Both the position numbers and the translations under genes were made by a program. The notes under the pieces were generated by a model that worked only from the letters and a program-made list of their open reading frames with translations, was not told the DNA's origin and did no database searches. DNA of 38,520 bases from Bremia lactucae (taxonomy: Eukaryota; Oomycota; Peronosporomycetes; Peronosporales; Peronosporaceae). This document shows positions 10,909 through 20,639 of the stretch, piece by piece. Numbering within the stretch: position 1 is the first letter of the stretch; every line of letters begins with the position of its first letter. The stretch is taken from the NCBI RefSeq assembly GCF_004359215.1, contig NC_090627.1, forward strand, positions 965,384-1,003,903. The letters are read 5' to 3'.

Positions 10909-11309
10909 TGTAAAAAACAGGATACAGTTGAAGTTTGAAGTGTCGCAACTCCTCGGGAGAGTCGCCAGCACGAGTGACATAAAGCAGCTCTGGGTATTTT
11001 CAATTTCCAGCCGCCCCCGGGGGGGGTGTGGTTGTGCCCACAGTTACTTTGGGACGTTTTGGGTCCGGATCCGAGACAAGGCAGTTTACCTATCGTGTCA
11101 CGCTATGCGACACGACGTAGCGGCTTCCTACCCAGCTCCCAGGTCGTCCATTACACCTCCCGGCGCCGGACCCAGGGGTGGTACATAAACCAGCTCTGGG
11201 GGCGCCTGTTGAGAAGATGGAAAGATCTCAAGGTTAGTTAGGAAGACATTGAACTAACCATGGATAATATACTCACTCTGCAATCTTCTCTGCCAGCCAC
11301 AAACCAATA
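10909..11309 (+). repeat. 3' LTR of Copia-2 (401 bp, long form)
   Basis: It begins TGTAAAAAACAGG and ends GCCACAAACCAATA, matching the 5' LTR at both ends. The middle contains 206 bases bounded by an 18-base direct repeat (10977-10994 and 11183-11200) that the 5' LTR has only once. Confidence 0.85.
10977..11200. repeat. 18-bp direct repeat flanking 188 extra bases inside the Copia-2 3' LTR
   Basis: ACATAAAGCAGCTCTGGG (10977-10994) and ACATAAACCAGCTCTGGG (11183-11200) differ at one base. The 188 bases between are GC-rich, with a CCCCCGGGGGGGG block and a 7-base inverted repeat TCGTGTC/GACACGA. They are absent from the 5' LTR, which carries the second version of the repeat. Confidence 0.85.
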
Positions 11310-12120
11310 TCCTGAGGGCTCAAGTAGACGATTTCCATATTTCGTTACGGTCGCTTACGAAGATTTCAAGTTGCACTGGAGCTTGTAAACGCGAATGTGT
11401 TTATATTGGCCTCTAAATGTGGCAAACAATATGAAACAAAATTTGTTGACAATGTCTTAAGATTTGTAGTGGTGTACTTCATGAGCACAGAAGCAAGGTG
11501 TTAGGGCAACTTTAGCCCGTTACTTGCTACATATCTCAGAAACATTCTAAATTACAAATTGCGTTCATCGTCAAACCGAAGCAACTGTAAGCAACTTTCA
11601 CGCCTGGTTTCGTAAATCGCCTTGACCTTACTTAACTTTGAGACTGTTTCACTCCCTGTCCAGTACTTAAAGTGTACTTAAGGGGATAGTCACTTACTTA
11701 AGTGAAGTAATTAGACCCACCACTTGACTGTGGTTCACATTGTGACCCACCCTTGTGCCTGTCGTCATCCAAGATACCAAGTATTAGAACGCACGCAATA
11801 CGTATAAGCGCATATCTACAAAGATGGCATTTGTGATTGGTTAATAAGATTTATTTATATTCGAATAAATATAACTCAGTCGAAAACGTACGTAAGTGCG
11901 CACGTATCAATCGACGCTACAAGATCGTAGGCTAAAGTTCGCTGAGTGCAGTGTTCCTCTAACGAGGATGGCAGTGCGCCTTTCGGTAGGCGAATTTGTA
12001 ACAGTTAAATAACGTGTTGTTGGTATTCATGCATAAACAATACGATGATGCTTACATCGTACTGAATTTGGATGAGAAATTTGATGTCAGCATTGGTTTA
12101 CCGTAGCTCAAAATAATAAG
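11310..12120. other. Non-coding stretch, no gene seen
   Basis: No reading frame or domain is visible. The stretch is AT-rich with TACTTAAG-like repeats around 11665-11705 and two similar ACCCACC blocks near 11710-11750. The end near 12000 (TTTGTAACA) resembles an LTR terminus, but I could not delimit an LTR. Confidence 0.4.
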
Positions 12121-12885
12121 CCATGCATAAACTGGCAGCATCAAGCCATGACGATGCCTACCTCTCGTTCACCAGCTGGCCATCTGCTCAGCATCTTGGA
12201 GCGCCGACAAGCGTGTCGATTCCCCACGAGTGAGCGCGATGGCCTTACTTGTGGTTCGGTCGTTTCCACGGCTGCACGAGACCTCAGTCTGACTACCCAC
12301 AACACTGTATCCCGACAGCTGTGCACAAGCAGATGCAGCATAGAAGGTCTACCATTGTGACGTGGACATGATTACTGACGGCTGTGTATGTGCACAGCTA
12401 GTGTCGAAATTCCGCACATGAACAAGTTAAGCGGTACGAAACAAGGATGCTTGCTTCGAAAGTAACATCCAAAAAAATTTGAAAAGCCTGTCTATAAGCG
12501 CCGATCTACTGAAGATTTGATCGTAGAGGATCATGCCGAGGACAACAAGTCTCGAGATGCTTAAGTCAATTAGTCTCCAAGAACCGGAGGGGCTAACCCC
12601 CAAGAACATTTGGAGGAAATGTTCAAGGAAGTATCTGAGACACTGAATTAATCTTTGCAAACAAGGATCAAGTGTAGGGGCTTATACGCTGCATCTGATA
12701 CACACTTTGGAGCTTACTCAATTACCAACGCTAGAACTGGAGCGGTTCTCGCGTTGTCTGCTTAGTGGCAAAGTCAAGCAAATCTGCGTACTTGTCGCAG
12801 TGGACGAGGACGTGGTCAATACTCCGTCGGCAATAGTGTTTGCTGGGAGTGAACGGCTTATCAGCAGCTTGTGGAAGGTCTTGCT
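12121..12885 (+). pseudogene. Gypsy protease-region fragment, plus strand
   Basis: Plus-strand reading gives segments that match the minus-strand pol of Gypsy-1. 12148-12357 (LERRQACRFPTSERDGLTCG) corresponds to Gypsy-1 at 23499-23272 (LERPQACGCTTSECDGLTCG). 12707-12880 (KQICVLVAVDEDVVNTPSAI) corresponds to Gypsy-1 at about 22870-22790. It is the protease and pre-RT part of a copy of the same family in plus orientation, broken by stops. It ends abruptly near 12885, where an integrase fragment in the opposite direction begins. Confidence 0.75.
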
Positions 12886-14830
12886 GAATTGATCTACAAA
12901 CACAAAAATATCATTGTTAATTTGAGCGGCTTTTCGTAACCTGAAGATGAAGTGAACGGCAGTGCTGGCAATATAAATTAGGATTCCCCCTTTGACAAAT
13001 CTCGCAAGCACGTTACTTTATACTGGCGAGACCAGTAACGCACGCGACTTACTGCTGTGTAAGTTTTCTCACGCCCGCGATGGTTACCTATGGATGCATC
13101 GTGAACATCATAGATGATGTGCAATAGCAAATTATTGTGAGCGCGACAACACGAGTTGTGTCGTCGGCAATGGCTGTATGATATAGTTACCCACTGCGTG
13201 TTTTGTATCGATCTGACGAAGATTGATACAATGTCGACAATCTCTTTAAATGTTGTTGAGATGGACTTATGAAGTGAAACATCAAACTTGTTTTTTAGAT
13301 TCTTACTTTTTATAGGCTCGTATTTCGTCGCCAAGTAATGCTGACGACGATACAATTCTTGCTGCAATAGAGGGCTTATGCTTACTCTTGATTTGTGCAG
13401 CCGTCTCAAAATCGAGCCGGCGCAAAAGGGCATCAGCGATGACGTTAAGTCGTCCTGGTTTGCTCCACGGAGAATTATATCCGCGAAGAAAGAGAATTGT
13501 ACTCCGCGAAGTAAGGCAACGATCCCGCCATTCTTTGCAAGAAGCGTTGATTGTTTGCGGCCGTGCGTAGTGACGCTTGATCCGTATACACAAAAACGGT
13601 CTATCTCCCAAGAGATAGACCCTAAATTAGCCAGTGCATATTCCATGGCAAGGAGTTCCTTGTTATGCATAGGATAGTCGCCTTCAGCTGTTTGAAGCTG
13701 ACGCGATTGTTAACAGACGACGCGCTCTGTGCCGTCTGTATCATATATTGCATTAAAGCACAGCCGATAGCTAAACTGCTGGCGTCACAGACCGGTACGC
13801 AGCTAAATCGAGGAACGTTTCAAGTCCCACTTACATCGACTGGCACAGGCCTGTCGTTGATCGCCTTGATATTTTCTGGATCAGGGCATACACCGTGTTT
13901 ACCCACGATGCACCTAACAAGTGTTGTTTTGCTTGCAGCGAATGTACACTTCTTGAGATTTGCATACAACTTCTGCTTACGCACAAGTGTAAGAACCTTT
14001 CGGACGTGGGTACGAGGTACTTCAACATCCGACTTTCCGTTCATGGCTCTACCAAGAACGAAGACGTCATCAAAATAACTCGGTGTGGAATCCTGCACCG
14101 ACCTTAACAGATTGATTACACATCTGTTAAATGTCGCAGGGGCTTTACTAAGTCCCTGCGTCATGACTAGCCACTCCCATAGCATACCGCTTAGGGTGCT
14201 TGCTTCTTTGAGCGGGATATCCTGCTCACGCATAAGAATCTAATAGAATCCATCCATCAGACCTATCGAGGAGAAGATATTCTCTTCGACATACCATTAA
14301 TGATTACGTCTTTTTAAGGTATGGGCGTTTCGCCGGTGCCGTTGAAGCATTAAATTTATTGAACGCATGCACAATCCGCCACCCTCATGTTGCTTCATGC
14401 ACACAGAAGGTCGGAGAGCTATGTGGGGAGGTCGTCTCCTTCACATGGCCTGTGCCAAGCGATCGGCAAAGAAATTGTCGATCGCTTTTACTTTTTCATG
14501 AGACAGTGGCCACTGCTTCATGACACAGTATTTCGAACCTGGAATCAGGTCATTCGCGTGTCGAATGATTCAACCTTTGGCAACTTTCCTGGTACCGAGC
14601 CAGGAAATACATCCTCAAATTCGATTAAATTATTGTATGTTATTAGCGGCAGACGTAAATGTTTAATTCGAGTCTTCTCATCGAATACACTTTCGTTATT
14701 GCTGTTCCAAAGTCGATCACAGCTACTGTGATTGTTTTGACTCCTCGGGGACCTCGTGGTTTCGGATCGAGATTCTTGGTTCACGGCGGAGTTTTGGTAT
14801 TCCGTGCTTATTGCTATCATGTAAGCCTGA
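12886..14830 (-). pseudogene. Gypsy-2: decayed Ty3/gypsy pol (RT, RNase H, integrase start), minus strand
   Basis: On the minus strand from 14820 downward: the linker after protease, RT with the gypsy motif YFDD at 14077-14066 and LYANLKKCTFA after it, RNase H start (HNKELLAMEYALANLG near 13670), the integrase HHCC start (GNHRGREKTY near 13080) and the first part of the integrase core (NNDIFVFVDQFSKT) ending at about 12886. The core stops before its second catalytic Asp. Stops and frameshifts are frequent. The protein is close to that of Gypsy-1, so both belong to one family. Confidence 0.85.
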
Positions 14831-14832
14831 GC

Positions 14833-15237
14833 TGTAACGGGGTGTATCGTTACATGATACTTACACTTGAAGGTTGTTAATCAATATATTATCTAGTGGG
14901 TAGATAATATTTGAAAAATATACCTTAACGTAGTAATATCCGGAAAGATTACCCATTGTTAGACATAGGTCATTCTATCTTTTTTCTCCGCGGTCCAGTC
15001 AGCGCTGGAGTGCGCAAAAAGAGATGCAGATAAGACTTTATTGTATTAGTTTATAATCAAGTTCGAATAAAATAAAAAGAAACAGAAGAATTTAAATATA
15101 TAATATACAGTTTACTATTAATCCTAATTTAAGCAAGATTCTTTATGAGAGTCTTCCTCTGCACGTACTAGTGTACGTGAAGAAACGTTAGACACCACTC
15201 GCACTGAAGCAGTACAAGTCGGCAGTGCCCCGTTATA
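14833..15237 (+). repeat. Solo LTR of the Gypsy-1 family, opposite orientation
   Basis: 405 bases related to the Gypsy-1 LTRs (17840-18243 and 25097-25533) but reverse-complemented: it starts TGTAACGGGGTGTATCG and ends GTGCCCCGTTATA. Neither a primer-binding site nor a polypurine tract adjoins it. The flanking 5-mers TGAGC and TAAGC differ at one base, as expected for a degraded target duplication of a solo LTR left by LTR-LTR recombination. It sits at the edge of the Gypsy-2 pol fragment. Confidence 0.8.
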
Positions 15238-15900
15238 TAAGCAATCTCATACCGATCACTAAGCGCCTACTTGGTCTCCTGAGTATCGTGTTCGGAATAG
15301 TTTGCCGATGTAGAGCTTCACGAAGTTCATGCCTTGCCATCTCCTTTAACCATATGTAGTCGTCAGATTCGCACTTCTTGAACACATCGTAGGCATGAAT
15401 TTATCCATACTCTTGATCCCCAGTGACAGCGAATATTCAGTCCTTAGAGCGATTACTAGAGCTTGCAAAAACAAATGTGGGTGCATTTTATCGATAAATT
15501 CATCCAACAAGCATCTTAAGAGGGCTTTTGACACCCATTTAGTACAGTGCGAGCATAAAAATTGACAGCCAAACAAAGCAAGATCCTGATAGACGCGGCT
15601 TGATCACATTCACGTAAATCTTCTCGCAGCCGATATTGTGCCTTAGATAAAAAATCGGTGTTTAGCAGTCGCGCCTTCTAAAAGATCAATGCCTTCTACT
15701 TCATTTTCCATTTCGCGGAATCCTCAGTCTCTGACAATCACCATGCAACCCTTCGGTGGTGATTTAACGACGAACGTCTTGCTTTTGCGATGACATCTCC
15801 GATTCGCATACGTCGATCCACTTAACCAAGTCACCAGATACCAGCTTATTCCGCTGAATCTGTCATGGTCCCGACCATCCAATGCGTCACCAGCAGACGC
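15238..15900 (-). pseudogene. Unidentified degraded coding sequence
   Basis: The minus strand holds open stretches that look translated. One (15576-15346) reads LLRCLLDEFIDKMHPHLFLQ. After a frame change it continues near 15390-15250 as SDDYIWLKEMARHELREALH without a stop. I do not recognise the family. It may be a gag fragment or a relic of a host gene. It lies directly beyond the solo LTR and has no start codon that I can support. Confidence 0.3.
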
Positions 15901-16440
15901 GGATGAAGAACATCGTTTTTAACCGCGACTCGAATCCCCGACAAGTTCAATGCACCGTCAACAAGATCAGTAGTATCAGTAGAACACTAAAGCGATCATC
16001 TCCAGGATCTCCAGGCGCCTCACGTCAACAACATGTCGTTGCATTCTCAATCTCGATTTACCTCAATACACCACATTTCACACCGTTCATCTCGACTCGA
16101 GTTTCACCCCGCCAAGTGCGTGACAGAACTAATGGCGTACGCCGCTTTAAAAAGTTTCGCGTCCGACCATTTTATTATAATGAGTTGGCGACTCTGTTGC
16201 TTGGCACTTTGATTTTGCACGACTACCTTGATGACTGCGTGCGCGCGTTGCCGCTGAAGTAAGAAAAATGATTTTTTAAATCGATTGGCTGATTTTTGAA
16301 AGCTTGAATAGCGCGCATTCATTAGATTAAAGACACGCATTAAGTACGTGCTTGGATGCTTACCGCTCCAGCGTTTAAACAGTGATTAATAGATAGTGCC
16401 AAGTCAGCCATTGCTGGCGTCGCACAGCAAAAAAATAATT
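15901..16440. other. No recognisable gene
   Basis: A plus-strand open frame of 126 codons (15882-16262) has no recognisable domain and mixed composition. I consider it a chance or decayed frame. Nothing else is visible. Confidence 0.35.
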
Positions 16441-16479
16441 AAATACAGGGAAATTTTATATTCTCCCTACCTTTGGTTA

Positions 16480-16745
16480 TATTCACCCCATTCCACCTTA
16501 AATAACCCTAAAATCAATATTATTATATTCATCTCACCCTAAATTCGTGCTATATTCACGTCACCCCCCCCCTCCGAAAAAAAAGCCCGAAGTCTCAACA
16601 TTAAATTCACCCCACCCCAAATTTATCTCACCTCTAATTTCACGCGCGCGATTCACCCCACCGTCATAATTCCACTCACCTTCATAATTTCACGCCCAAC
16701 GTTTCAATCAACCCCTAGAGCTCAGGTCAGACACAATTTCACGCA
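16480..16745. repeat. Degenerate TTCACCCCACC-type short repeat region
   Basis: About ten variants of A(A/T)TTCACCCCACC occur within 260 bases at uneven spacing (for example near 16482, 16556, 16605, 16651, 16669 and 16686), separated by AT-rich bases, with C runs of up to nine near 16563. The opposite strand is rich in GGTGGGGTGAA. It is not the telomere repeat TTTAGGG. It looks like an eroded minisatellite. Confidence 0.65.
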
Positions 16746-16848
16746 AGCACGTTAGATAAAAACTGATTATATTCTTCTAAAGTACAGATCAGAAGGACCT
16801 GGCATGGAGCTACTAGAGTCAACTACACGATTTTTGCAAGTTTGAATA

Positions 16849-16921
16849 TTATGACCGACATATCGACATATGCTGCAGCGCACCCTACGTTCTGCAGCAT
16901 ATGTTAAAATGTCGGTCATAA
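16849..16921. repeat. 73-bp foldback hairpin with 30-bp arms
   Basis: Left arm 16849-16878 and right arm 16892-16921 are reverse complements over 30 bases with three mismatches clustered in the middle; the loop is 13 bases. The arms begin TTATGACCGACAT and end ACATATGCTGCAG. It lies in non-coding sequence. It could be a miniature foldback element or a small-RNA hairpin; nothing in the sequence decides between them. Confidence 0.8.
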
Positions 16922-17091
16922 CGTGACATGCTTGACAAGATCTTTATATAAATCACCTCTATCGCACTTTAGTATCACTTTTGCTTTGTCAGAACGTAGC
17001 GTGAACTGCGTAACCTTTCGCATGTGTAAATTCCCAAACACTGCTGATCACTTAGCAGAACTAGGGTTTACTTGAGAAGGAGGAGCTAGCA

Positions 17092-17149
17092 TAATAGTAG
17101 GAGAAGAGTATGACTGAGTTTAATAGTAGGAGAAGAGTATGACTGAGTT
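17092..17149. repeat. Perfect 29-bp tandem duplication
   Basis: The 29-base unit starting TAATAGTAGGAGAAGAGTAT occurs twice in direct succession (17092-17120 and 17121-17149) with no difference, so the duplication is recent. It is in non-coding sequence. Confidence 0.9.
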
Positions 17150-17839
17150 TAAGCTAAAAGGTATGTGTCTGGCGGTGAATTATCTTTCAAGGGGAAGGAG
17201 AATACAACCAAAGGTGGGGTGCATATGACAATTCCCAAGATATATTACCAATTAGTCCTTTAGTGCTTCAACCGAACCGGCAAAGCAACTCCATGCACTA
17301 ATACAAGGCGTATCTTAAGAGCTAACAAACGGTGCAGCTTTAGAAGCCGCTCATCGAGACAAATGGCAAATTGTTTAATTGCGCTCACTAACTCTTTCTG
17401 ATCGATATTCTTAGTTTGTCGGCATCACCCACGCATTCGAGAAATTTCTTTAATTGATACTATCTCCTGCCATCATACATCTATGTCTTGAAGGCCCCTA
17501 AAATTATTCGCTACACGTTATCTTGTTTCCACTTTCAAAGATCTCTTCGATGAAAATGGCTTCACGGACCGCCAGCGCATGTTTAGTCGTAATCTCTTTA
17601 ATTTGATAAGCTTTTATGTGATCAGACTATTTTAGAAAGCGACATCTTGCAGCTCGAACATCGGTCCAACCTACTTCGAAAGTAAAATATGCAGTGGCGT
17701 GTGTAAATATGGCACAAATGATGCACGTCCAATAGGTTTTAGAGATTTTGTCTGAGTCTCCAAAAGCTAATGGACGCGAATCAATTACATCTCATCACTA
17801 CAGTGAAAAAATTAAGTGAATTATATTCTGTGTCACGAG
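17150..17839. other. No gene seen between tandem repeat and Gypsy-1
   Basis: AT-rich sequence with only short frames and no domains. The last five bases before the LTR (ACGAG) are the likely left target-site copy of Gypsy-1. Confidence 0.4.
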
Positions 17840-18243
17840 TGTAACGGGGCACTACTGACTTGTACTGCTTCGGTACAAGTGAGCTTCACACTGTCTCAGT
17901 GCGAGTGGTGGAAGACTCTCTTTAAATCCTTGCTTTAAATAGGGTCAACAAAAACTGTATATAATATAGTTAAGTTCTGCTGTTTCTATCTATTTAACAC
18001 TAACTAAATTATAAATTAGTACAAAACATGTAATAAAGTCGTCTCTGCCTCTCTGTTTGCGCGCGTCCGGCGCTGCCTGTACCGCGGAGAAAGTAGATAT
18101 AATGATCTCTATCTACCAATGGAAAAGCATTTTAGAATATTTTTATGTAAAGTAATATTCTCCAAATAATATCTACCTTTTGGATAATATGTTTATTAAT
18201 AGCCTTTAAGTGTTAATTTCATGTAACGATACACCCCGTAACA
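17840..18243 (-). repeat. 3' LTR of Gypsy-1 (404 bp)
   Basis: It is the direct repeat of 25097-25533. It shares long blocks with that copy (for example ACATGTAATAAAGTC, CGCGGAGAAAG and TTAATTTCATGTAACGATAC), with scattered substitutions and a deletion of the CACGTAC...GTACGTG palindrome that the 5' LTR and the solo LTR have. Confidence 0.9.
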
Positions 18244-18257
18244 GTACCCCTCCCTTA
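18244..18257 (-). promoter_or_regulatory. Polypurine tract of Gypsy-1
   Basis: On the minus strand TTTAAGGGAGGGGTAC directly precedes the 3' LTR. Confidence 0.75.
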
Positions 18258-19329
18258 AACGACAATCACTCTGACTGTCATTGGATATAGTGGTCCTTAT
18301 AACACCGCTTGATTAAAAACGATGTTGATTGGTCAGATTTTTTTTTAATTCTATCGCATGGTTATTAAGTCCATGCGGTATGCGAATAGTGCGGTGCCTT
18401 CAGCTGCGGTTCATGCAGCCGTGGGCGATGCATTATTGTCTCTTGCGGCGTACGTTCCATCTGCCGTAGTATCGTCTCGCCCGCAACTTTTAATGTTGCG
18501 TATGCTCGTGGTGGGCCACACGTGAATACAACCCCTCTTTGGAGGTCGACTATGAGTGCGGCCGACTCGGGGAGAACAGAACAGTCGCCTGATCATTGTC
18601 AGGCGGCTGACAATGAGCCTTCGAATGAGGGCTGATTCGGGTAGACGTGCAGGTAGCATTCGCTACAGCATGTTCGGTTCCGACGATGAGAATGATTCCT
18701 CATCGCCAGCACCGTCTCCAGTGCCGCCACCTGCACATATTTCTGTGCGTGGTGATGACGATGGCGTAAGCCATCGTAATAAAGTTCTTGTGGTACCCCT
18801 GCTTCAGTGGTACCACTCAGGGGATCGTAGACACTAAATGTCTCGTCCTGCCCCAGAGAAGACGCCGTGTTTTGTACGAACAGCTAATCAATAGTTGTAA
18901 AGAGAGACTACTCCTCACAATAAATACCCTTGTTTATTGCGACAAAGCTACATGGCCTTGATCCCAGCGTGAAAAAACTTTCGCACTGAGTAAGATTTTT
19001 ATTTCGATGCTTTTTTAAACATCGCTGGTATATTGGCAACAACAAGCGAGATAAATTCTAGTTGATGCAAGCCTGGAGCGCGTTCATTCGCAATGTCAAA
19101 GACATTGGACGCGAAAAGCCTGGCTTCAAAGACTTAACGGACTTAACGCGATTCGCGTTAATTTTTAGAAACGAACTCCAACCGGTGCAAGGTATAAATT
19201 GCATCGGTTGTATCCTGAGGCACGACTTCCATGCTTCACGTGGGTTGATCCCTGTCCGTGTTGTGTTCAAACACGAAGCGAGTAAAAGGAAATGTCTATT
19301 CCCTTGCTTCGCCCTGGGGAAGAAGTCGC
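18258..19329. other. Gypsy-1 region between chromodomain and 3' LTR
   Basis: About 1.1 kb with no recognised domain on either strand. The plus strand has several open pieces (18373-18525; 18556-18837 with an acidic, Ser/Pro-rich part), antisense to pol. Short perfect stems are frequent (18758-18777, 18790-18816). Whether it ever encoded a protein is unclear. Confidence 0.4.
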
Positions 19330-20260
19330 ATCTCTATCGAGATGCGTGATGCGATTGGCGTTTTGCAATCGATTTACAAGTACCAGGGGCGCGTGTTTTC
19401 CGATGGACCTTCTGATCCATCGGACGGGTCTCGTCATACTGACCGACGAGGCCCTCAAACGCCAACAACCAGCTGAGAACCTCGTTCCCAACTGTCATGT
19501 GAAGGTGGATATTCGCGCCAGCGAACAAGATAATTCGTTCGCTGCCCCTTCGTATCACGGTGGTTTTAAATGCGTTCCACAAGGAAACGCTGGCCACCGT
19601 GGGAATCCACCAATGGTTGTGGTGGAGGAAGGAAAATTAGATCCGACCCATGTGTCGGATCTAGAGTTGTAAATCGACAAACTCGATCACTTCTCCATGA
19701 TTTGGAGGAGGGACTTGATCACGAGCGCGGTAAGCGTTGCTCGTTGGAGTAGACAGTGCAGGCTCACCATATCGAGCGGTTGGAAGACCGTTCGAAGAGT
19801 GCGTACTCCTTGCTGGAGTACGAAGGGAAATATCACGCTCCTCGTGGTGAGCTCTCTTCCGCCCTTTGCGGTTTCGAGGATCTTCGGATCCAGCATGAGA
19901 ATCTCCAGATTCAACATGAGAATCTGGTTCGTGACCACAGAAATCAATTGGGGATTCTTGAAAAGGGTAGTCAGATCCGTCCTCGGAAGAAACCGCGTTT
20001 TGATGGTACGGGCGAAGCCGACCAACTAAAAAAATGATGCGATCGCATCCAACGTGGCGATTCTATTGTGTACGCATTGCCTCTGCGATGCAGTACACGG
20101 AAAGACTCCATGAACTTGTGTAGTAGTTTACTGCTACCCACATTAGTGACTACACGCTTAGGTAAGTTTACGGTAGAGAGAAGTACTAAGTCATTAATTT
20201 TAAATGAAAGAACTTTGCTCTTTCGTGTTCCGATTCTGACGGTCCACTGCGTTAGCAATA
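19330..20260 (-). pseudogene. Gypsy-1 integrase C-terminus and chromodomain
   Basis: From 20258 downward the minus strand encodes the integrase C-terminal region (FKINDLVLLSTVNLPKRVVT). A hydrophilic linker follows, and then, at about 19620-19440, a chromodomain reading GGQRFLVERI, a stop, NHRDTKGQRTNYLVRWREYP and SHDSWE. The next frame continues GLVGQYDETRP. In other chromoviruses this domain guides insertion into heterochromatin. It shows that the minus strand is the coding strand here, although the plus strand also has long open frames. Confidence 0.8.
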
Positions 20261-20639
20261 CAATCCTGTACGAAACGGATTACTGATTCTCGAGCCAGCA
20301 GAAATTCCGCTGCTGACTCATTTGTTTTGTCTTGTTCAGTGCGCTTTGTGCGCACTGCCAGTTATATTATCTTCGATGTCGATTGTTTCGACATCGACAT
20401 CATTCGCGTCGTTGTTAACTTCGACGCGCGATGAGCATGAGTCAGAAATGGTTTTGCTCAAGCGAGTCCACCCCCCTTGACCAAGAGGATCCCTCGAATT
20501 GGGTGGGTATGCGTGGATGGCGTAAGAAATTCACGAAGAACGGTCTATGCGTTATAGACGCATGCACCAAAGTAGCACCGGATTTGATGGCGAATTCGAC
20601 CATCGGTAAAAACTCGCTTCAAATTAATAACGATTGGAC

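Larger units (their letters stand above)
6053..11309 (+). mobile_element. Copia-2: decayed Ty1/copia LTR retrotransposon
   Basis: Related LTRs (6053-6248 and 10909-11309), the same primer-binding site as Copia-1 directly after the 5' LTR, and a polypurine tract before the 3' LTR define the element. The internal region has copia domain order but many frameshifts and stops. Its protein sequence differs clearly from Copia-1, so it is a different copia family. No clean 5-base target duplication is visible (GATAC before, TCCTG after). Confidence 0.9.

Noticed and set aside
11310..12010. Possible LTR in the spacer after Copia-2
   Set aside because: An LTR-like end (TTTGTAACA) is visible but I found no matching start or second copy in the window.
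18556..20037. Plus-strand ORFs with coiled-coil appearance (19292-19672, 19756-20037), considered as an antisense gene of Gypsy-1
   Set aside because: The minus strand of the same bases encodes the integrase C-terminus, linker and a clear chromodomain. The parts over these domains are shadows; only 18258-19329 stays open to question.
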